Source: Vibrio aestuarianus
GTDB taxonomy: Bacteria; Pseudomonadota; Gammaproteobacteria; Enterobacterales; Vibrionaceae
Direction: 5' to 3'
NCBI RefSeq assembly: GCF_012395185.1
Contig: NZ_JAAZTU010000031.1
Coordinates: 1-46,888, forward strand
Length of the DNA: 46,888 bases
Within the stretch, counting starts at the first letter, position 1. Every line of letters begins with the position of its first letter. Positions 42,465-46,888 of the stretch are shown here, in pieces. A program made the position numbers and the translations under genes. The notes under the pieces were generated by a model that had not been told where the DNA came from, searched no databases, and worked only from the letters and a program-made list of their open reading frames with translations.

Positions 42465-42580
42465 TATACCCAAACCACTTGAAGTTGCCAGTGAGTTCAT
42501 CCCATGAGCATAGATAAACTGTGCGATTGGGATAAACGAATGTAGCCAACACCGCTGTACCTTCAAGTAGGAAGGGGTTA
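42465..42580 (+). repeat. ERIC-type intergenic repeat, copy B
   Basis: This 116-bp copy looks complete: it starts TATACCCAAACCACTTGAAG, has the core shared with the copy at 28472-28578, and ends CCTTCAAGTAGGAAGGGGTTA-like with terminal TATACCC and GGGGTTA in inverted orientation. The CTTGAAG/CTTCAAG subterminal pair also fits ERIC structure. It lies between two convergent genes. Confidence 0.8.
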
Positions 42581-42609
42581 ATGTACAGCTTAGAATTTCG
42601 CCTTAACTG

Positions 42610-45600
42610 TTATGGATTATTAACCGTTGATTGCTCATCGAGCTGTTTCAGTAAGGTTTCAACTGCAACTTTCAACTGCTTATCCTCGCCTTTAGTGACC
42701 GATTCAGGCTCTTTATAGACGAGAACATCAGGCACAACCTCTTGATTTTCTAACCAATGACCATCAACGTCTTTTAAACCTAATTGAGGAATGCCATACA
42801 CCAAGTTAGGCTCTTGTTGCTGAGCCCAAAGTACAGCGGTTCCTGTTCCGGGAACTCTTTCCCCGACCAACAGGCCTATCCCTTCACTTTTATAAAAATG
42901 AGGCACAACAGATCCTTCCGAATAGCTGTTTGCATCCGCTAACATGATACTAGGCTTAGCCCAACGTCTAGTTGGGTAAGAAGCAACTTGGTATCCGTCA
43001 CGAGTTTCCTCTACCGTATGGCGCTGACCAGACAAGATCATCATCATTTGATCGGCCAGAAATCCCCCCTGGTTAAAACGCACATCAACCACGAGTGCTT
43101 CTTTGTTATTATCAACACCAAACATATCGTTTTGCATTTTCTCAAAGCTTTGCGCATCCATCGCCGCCATATGTACGTAGCCTAAGCGGCCATTTGACAA
43201 GCTTTCAACCATCTGACGACGTTGTTCAACCCAAAGCTCATACGCTAATCGACCTTCTTGCTGCAAACTGATTGGCACAATATTCATGCTTTTTGCGGTT
43301 TTTTCACCTGGAGATAAAACCGTTAGGCGTGTCAGCTTTCCTTGTTTGAAATTGAGTTGCGAATAAATGTCCTGCTCAGGCAAGATTTCTTTGCCATCAA
43401 CCGCATAAATAATGGATCCAGATTTAAGCAAGGTTTGGTATGTATCAGCAGGACCACCTGGTAGCACGGCTTTCACACGAATCCCCTTACCACGGTAATG
43501 ATCATCATAATACAAACCTAAAGAAGCAGGAATTTCCCACCCAGATCGTTCAGCAAAGAAAAAGGCACCGGTATGTGACGCATTCAGCTCACCAACTAAT
43601 TCACTCAGAAGTTCGGCGAAATCTTGGTAATTAGTGATGCCTACTAGTTGCTTCTTATATTCTTGAGCATACCGCTGCCAGTTAATACCATGCAAATTGG
43701 CATCATAAAATTTACTTTGTGTTAAACGAACAACATGATCAAACATATAGTTCATTTCAGCTCTAAAGTCGTAGTTAGCATCGGCATTGTAATCAAATAC
43801 TTTGGTCTCGCTATTTACGACATTCAAACGCTCAATACCTTGAGAACCAATGATAAGGATATTTTCGCCATCTTTAGTCATATCAATGGCATTAACATCA
43901 TCAGCACTACGAGTAAACAGTGACACCTCCTCACCCGTTTCAACATTGAATTCACTGAACTCAACACCTTCACCAGACCAGTGCGCAACAACCAAGTATT
44001 TATTATCTGGTGATAAATGAAAATAAAGTGGCGATAGCGAATGAGGTGTTATACGAAATTTGCGATGCTTTAAGCCGTTTATTTCAACGATAGTGGGATC
44101 AACAGGTGCATGCTGAACATCGCTTCCTAAAGTCGCCGCAACCTCTTCATCCATCCATTTTTGATCTTCATTCTTAAAAGCATTAAATTGAGATTTCTGA
44201 TTTAAAAACAGTGCGTAAACATCATACTGTACGGGCATATTATCAATTTGGCGCAAGCTGTTGATATCGCTCAACCAATAGACAATTTGACCGTCATCGC
44301 TAAATTTAGGTTGTATATCAGAAAAACCACTGTTGCTTAAATTAATCGGCTCTTCACTACCATCGACCTTAACTAATAGAACATCACTATTGGCGATAGT
44401 ACGGTTGCGCGTGACAATATATTCACTATCTGGCGACCACGAATAACTGATGTCTCCATCGAAATAGGAATAAAACTGTTGGCTATCGAGCAATGTGTAG
44501 GTTTGATCTTGCTCGATATCATAGACTTTCAGGTTATTTCGCCCTTCACGGTACAGCATCCGCTTTTCATTCGGAGACAAAAGCGGTTGAAACTCATCCT
44601 CTTCCCCATCAAATAAGATCTCCTCTTGGATATCTAATGAGGTAGAGAAACTTTTGCCAGTGTCATTCACATAACTTTGGAAAATATCCCAATTGCCATT
44701 TCGTTCAGAGGAATAAATAATGCGATAACCATCATCTGAAAACGAAATATTGCGCTCTGTGGCAGGCGTATCAGTAATCCGTTTGGTCGTTCCAGATAGC
44801 GCTGACACCACATAAATATCCCCACGTGCAACAATCGCCACTTCTGGTGATACTGGAGACACCGCTATTTCTGTCGCCTCTGAATTCAAATTCACAAAAT
44901 GTCGCCCATCAGAAAAATCGGCTCGCCGAATCGCAATGTCTATTTGATATGGTGCTGTTTCCTGTGCTGATTTCACCCAAACCTTACCATTAAAACCATA
45001 GGCTAAATCACCTTGTTTACTCACCGATAAAAACCGTGTTGGTAAATCTGTGTGATATGTTATTTGAACAGGCTCACCATCGAGTAGGTCCTTTTTCCAA
45101 ACGTTAAAAGAACCAGATCGCTCAGATAGGTAGTACATCGACTGCGTATCAGCCCACACCGCATTTCGGTCCTCCCCTTCAAAGTGAGTTAATTGCGTAT
45201 GCTTGCCGGTAGTAAGATCAAATTGCCAAATATCTCGCGCCGCATCAGACGTTGTACGCTTACGCCATTCTTGCTCATAAGAAGGCCAATCGGTATATAA
45301 AAACTGTTGGCCATCACTGCTGACCGAGAGTGAACTGACGGGAATAGGTAACACGAGCTTCTCTCGCCCACCTAGAGCCGATACCGCATAAAGCTGATCC
45401 GCTTGATTTCCTCCATATCCTGCCATCAGATTAGCTTGGCTATCTCCTAAGCGTGCTGAGCGAAAATACACTTGCTTACCATCGGCTGAAAAAGCATAAG
45501 GCACATCCAGACTAGCGTGGTAAGTTAAACGCAACGCTTTACCACCCATGCTAGGCACGATGAAGACGTCACCTTTGCCATAACGATCAGAAGTAAAAGC

Positions 45601-45882
45601 AATGGATTGACTATCTGGAGACCAAATTGGCGTCTGACTGTAGGTATCGCTGTTGGTTAAAGCAAACGCATCACCGCCTTGCGACGATACTAACCAGATC
45701 TGTCCGGCGTAAGTAAAGGCAATTTGCTGTCCATCGGGTGATATCGCGACGTCTCTCATCCATGTGTGAGAAACGGGGATCTCAGGAGAAAGAGCGGCCG
45801 ATATTTCAGCCATAACCGAACTGGGTTGAGTAAACAGTAATGCAAGAGATAGCGAGCTTAATGAGTATTTTCGCAAGGGCAT
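42610..45882 (-). CDS. Tricorn-like S41 family protease, secreted
   Basis: The 1090 residues begin with a signal peptide (SSLSLALLFTQPSSVMA), so the protein is exported. Two TolB/WD40-like beta-propellers follow (SPDGQQIAFTYAGQIWLVSSQGG, WSPDSQSIAFTSDR and many similar repeats up to about residue 690), then a tricorn C1 domain with LNASHTGAFFF (His770), a PDZ domain (about 785-870, GKGIRVKAVLPGGPAD) and the S41 core. The nucleophile region is ANSYSEGSVVPHFYK (Ser986, 988 or 991) after VDVRFNQGG. Tricorn homologues degrade peptides from larger proteases. Periplasmic peptide turnover is inferred. It is monocistronic. Confidence 0.88.
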   Translation of the reverse strand: MPLRKYSLSSLSLALLFTQPSSVMAEISAALSPEIPVSHTWMRDVAISPDGQQIAFTYAGQIWLVSSQGGDAFALTNSDTYSQTPIWSPDSQSIAFTSDRYGKGDVFIVPSMGGKALRLTYHASLDVPYAFSADGKQVYFRSARLGDSQANLMAGYGGNQADQLYAVSALGGREKLVLPIPVSSLSVSSDGQQFLYTDWPSYEQEWRKRTTSDAARDIWQFDLTTGKHTQLTHFEGEDRNAVWADTQSMYYLSERSGSFNVWKKDLLDGEPVQITYHTDLPTRFLSVSKQGDLAYGFNGKVWVKSAQETAPYQIDIAIRRADFSDGRHFVNLNSEATEIAVSPVSPEVAIVARGDIYVVSALSGTTKRITDTPATERNISFSDDGYRIIYSSERNGNWDIFQSYVNDTGKSFSTSLDIQEEILFDGEEDEFQPLLSPNEKRMLYREGRNNLKVYDIEQDQTYTLLDSQQFYSYFDGDISYSWSPDSEYIVTRNRTIANSDVLLVKVDGSEEPINLSNSGFSDIQPKFSDDGQIVYWLSDINSLRQIDNMPVQYDVYALFLNQKSQFNAFKNEDQKWMDEEVAATLGSDVQHAPVDPTIVEINGLKHRKFRITPHSLSPLYFHLSPDNKYLVVAHWSGEGVEFSEFNVETGEEVSLFTRSADDVNAIDMTKDGENILIIGSQGIERLNVVNSETKVFDYNADANYDFRAEMNYMFDHVVRLTQSKFYDANLHGINWQRYAQEYKKQLVGITNYQDFAELLSELVGELNASHTGAFFFAERSGWEIPASLGLYYDDHYRGKGIRVKAVLPGGPADTYQTLLKSGSIIYAVDGKEILPEQDIYSQLNFKQGKLTRLTVLSPGEKTAKSMNIVPISLQQEGRLAYELWVEQRRQMVESLSNGRLGYVHMAAMDAQSFEKMQNDMFGVDNNKEALVVDVRFNQGGFLADQMMMILSGQRHTVEETRDGYQVASYPTRRWAKPSIMLADANSYSEGSVVPHFYKSEGIGLLVGERVPGTGTAVLWAQQQEPNLVYGIPQLGLKDVDGHWLENQEVVPDVLVYKEPESVTKGEDKQLKVAVETLLKQLDEQSTVNNP

Positions 45883-46015
45883 GATTCTTCCTTTATTATC
45901 ATCATCTTTGAGCGATTCGTTTATATAATCAAAAACTTATATAATAAAACACTATTCATTTGCAGAATTTATAGATAGATTCTAGGTGATGCAACTAGAG
46001 ATGGAGAATAAATGA

Positions 46016-46507
46016 ATGGAAATTATTGTCAGACCAACAGAAATACGAGACGCTCACGCTTTGTGTGATATTTACTCACAACCCAAAGCTCAACGAGAAA
46101 CACTACAATTACCAAAACCATCCGTCACTATGTGGCAAAAGCGCCTTGAAAACATGCCAATTGGTGTTTATAGCTTTGTAGCTGAGATTGATGGGCGTGT
46201 CGTTGGTAATATTGGTATGGAGCATTCTCAACGTCCTCGCACTGCGCATTGTGCAACTTTTGGCATTGGAGTTCATGATGATTTTCACAGCGTTGGTGTT
46301 GGCAGTAAATTGATTGAAACGGTCTTGGATCTGGCCGACAACTGGCTCAATGTTAAACGAGTCCAGATTGAGGTTAATGCTGACAATCAGCAGGCGATTA
46401 GTTGTTACAAAAAATTTGGTTTTGAAGTGGAAGGCGAAGCTAAATGTGCCTCTTTTCGCGATGGAAAATTTATTAATACTCTATATATGGCTCGCATCAA
46501 GTGCTAA
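46016..46507 (+). CDS. aaaT: GNAT amino-acid N-acetyltransferase, AaaT (YhhY) like
   Basis: The 163 residues follow E. coli YhhY/AaaT closely: RPTEIRDAHALCDIYSQP, TLQLPKPSVTMWQKRL, the QRPRTAHCATFGIGVHDDF strand, the acetyl-CoA loop HSVGVGSKLIE, DNWLNVKRVQIEVNADNQQAISCYKKFGFEVEGEAK and the closing YMARIK. The E. coli enzyme acetylates free amino acids such as Phe and Met. GGAG 11 bp upstream supports ATG 46016. Confidence 0.82.
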   Translation: MEIIVRPTEIRDAHALCDIYSQPKAQRETLQLPKPSVTMWQKRLENMPIGVYSFVAEIDGRVVGNIGMEHSQRPRTAHCATFGIGVHDDFHSVGVGSKLIETVLDLADNWLNVKRVQIEVNADNQQAISCYKKFGFEVEGEAKCASFRDGKFINTLYMARIKC

Positions 46508-46517
46508 CGATACTATT

Positions 46518-46546
46518 TAGCTCACCTTATCGGTGAGCTATTTTTT
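46518..46546 (+). terminator. Rho-independent terminator of aaaT
   Basis: TAGCTCACC / GGTGAGCTA with a 5-base loop, then six T that run into the stop codon of the convergent gene (46545-46547). Confidence 0.88.
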
Positions 46547-46832
46547 AACCTTCGTCATGCAATAAATGCTGCCATTGTTCATGGCGATTTATGTAATGAA
46601 CAACGTAACTGCAAATAGGCTTTACTTTATAACCACTTTCCTCTATTTGTGGTAACACACTTTCCATCATAATTTTGCCATACCCTTTACCTTGCAGCTC
46701 ATCAGGTACTCGGGTTGAGGTAATAAATAGAACCTCACCTTGCTGTTGGTATTGCACAGTGGCAAAAAAATCCCCTTCCAAATGCACTAAATACTGATGA
46801 TTTTGAGTGTCATGTTGTACTTTATCAGACAT
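46545..46832 (-). CDS. Short GNAT-type acetyltransferase (YjdJ-like)
   Basis: The 95 residues form a minimal Gcn5-like domain: AHxEGD-like HLEGDFFATVQYQQQ, LFITSTRVPDELQGKGYGKIMMESVLP with the QGKGYG acetyl-CoA loop, and VKPICSYVVHYINRHEQWQHLL. This matches the small YjdJ group, whose substrate is unknown. GGAGAGAAG precedes the ATG. Confidence 0.85.
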   Translation of the reverse strand: MSDKVQHDTQNHQYLVHLEGDFFATVQYQQQGEVLFITSTRVPDELQGKGYGKIMMESVLPQIEESGYKVKPICSYVVHYINRHEQWQHLLHDEG

Positions 46833-46888
46833 ACTTCTCTCCTATTTGATACTTAACTCAAATAAATTAATGGTAGATAGAATTGAAT

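Overview
The window looks like part of a Vibrio (Vibrionaceae, Gammaproteobacteria) genome. The protein families, the AT-rich intergenic DNA, two ERIC-type repeats and the gene order all point that way. From memory (not checked here), the block from about 14.5 to 38.5 kb runs in the same order as the V. cholerae chromosome II region VCA0080-VCA0049: GGDEF/EAL, ShyA, glycogen-binding protein, YjiH, CdgA pair, pstBACS, DEAD helicase, lpp, L,D-transpeptidase, photolyase, MerR, YbgA, deoD, zinc-ribbon protein, TPR-GGDEF. I see no prophage, IS element, CRISPR array, rRNA or tRNA.

Layout. 0-5 kb: aroG (DAHP synthase) with a TyrR-like operator, then a four-gene polar amino-acid ABC importer. 5-9.3 kb: phosphohexomutase, LysE/RhtB exporter, azlCD, a FAH-family hydrolase. 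9.3-9.6 kb: a non-coding segment with a near-perfect sigma-54 promoter and a compact three-hairpin RNA ending in a strong terminator. 9.7-14.3 kb: DMT permease, a two-domain glutaredoxin, a 45-residue basic small protein, a hypothetical, and a Bcr/CflA efflux gene divergent from a LysR regulator. 14.5-22.5 kb: GAF-GGDEF-EAL protein, M23 endopeptidase (ShyA type), lone CBM48-like protein, DUF1275, YjiH, and a periplasmic SUOX-fold-like protein coupled to a membrane GGDEF protein. 22.5-26.3 kb: pstSCAB with an in-phase PhoB-type operator. 26.4-33 kb: DEAD-box helicase, lpp, and an operon ybgA-merR-phr-ldt behind two matching 23-bp dyads. 33-38.5 kb: deoD, a zinc-ribbon/HTH protein, a TPR gene broken by an in-frame amber codon, and a TPR-GGEEF cyclase. 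38.5-46.9 kb: DUF3302/HlyD pair, MFS permease, EEP-fold phosphoesterase, a 1090-residue tricorn-like protease and two GNAT acetyltransferases.

How it works together. Three intact c-di-GMP genes and one decayed one lie within 24 kb, beside cell-wall genes (ShyA, Lpp, Ldt) and phosphate uptake. Lpp ends in lysine and sits next to an L,D-transpeptidase of the type that attaches Lpp to peptidoglycan; that transpeptidase is the last gene of what looks like a light/DNA-repair operon autoregulated by its own MerR protein. The observations most worth testing are the sigma-54 small RNA, the paired MerR-type operators, the amber-interrupted TPR protein with a possible decayed GGDEF domain, the cysteine-free SUOX-like partner of the diguanylate cyclase, and the small basic protein whose promoter is bracketed by inverted copies of a 15-bp motif.
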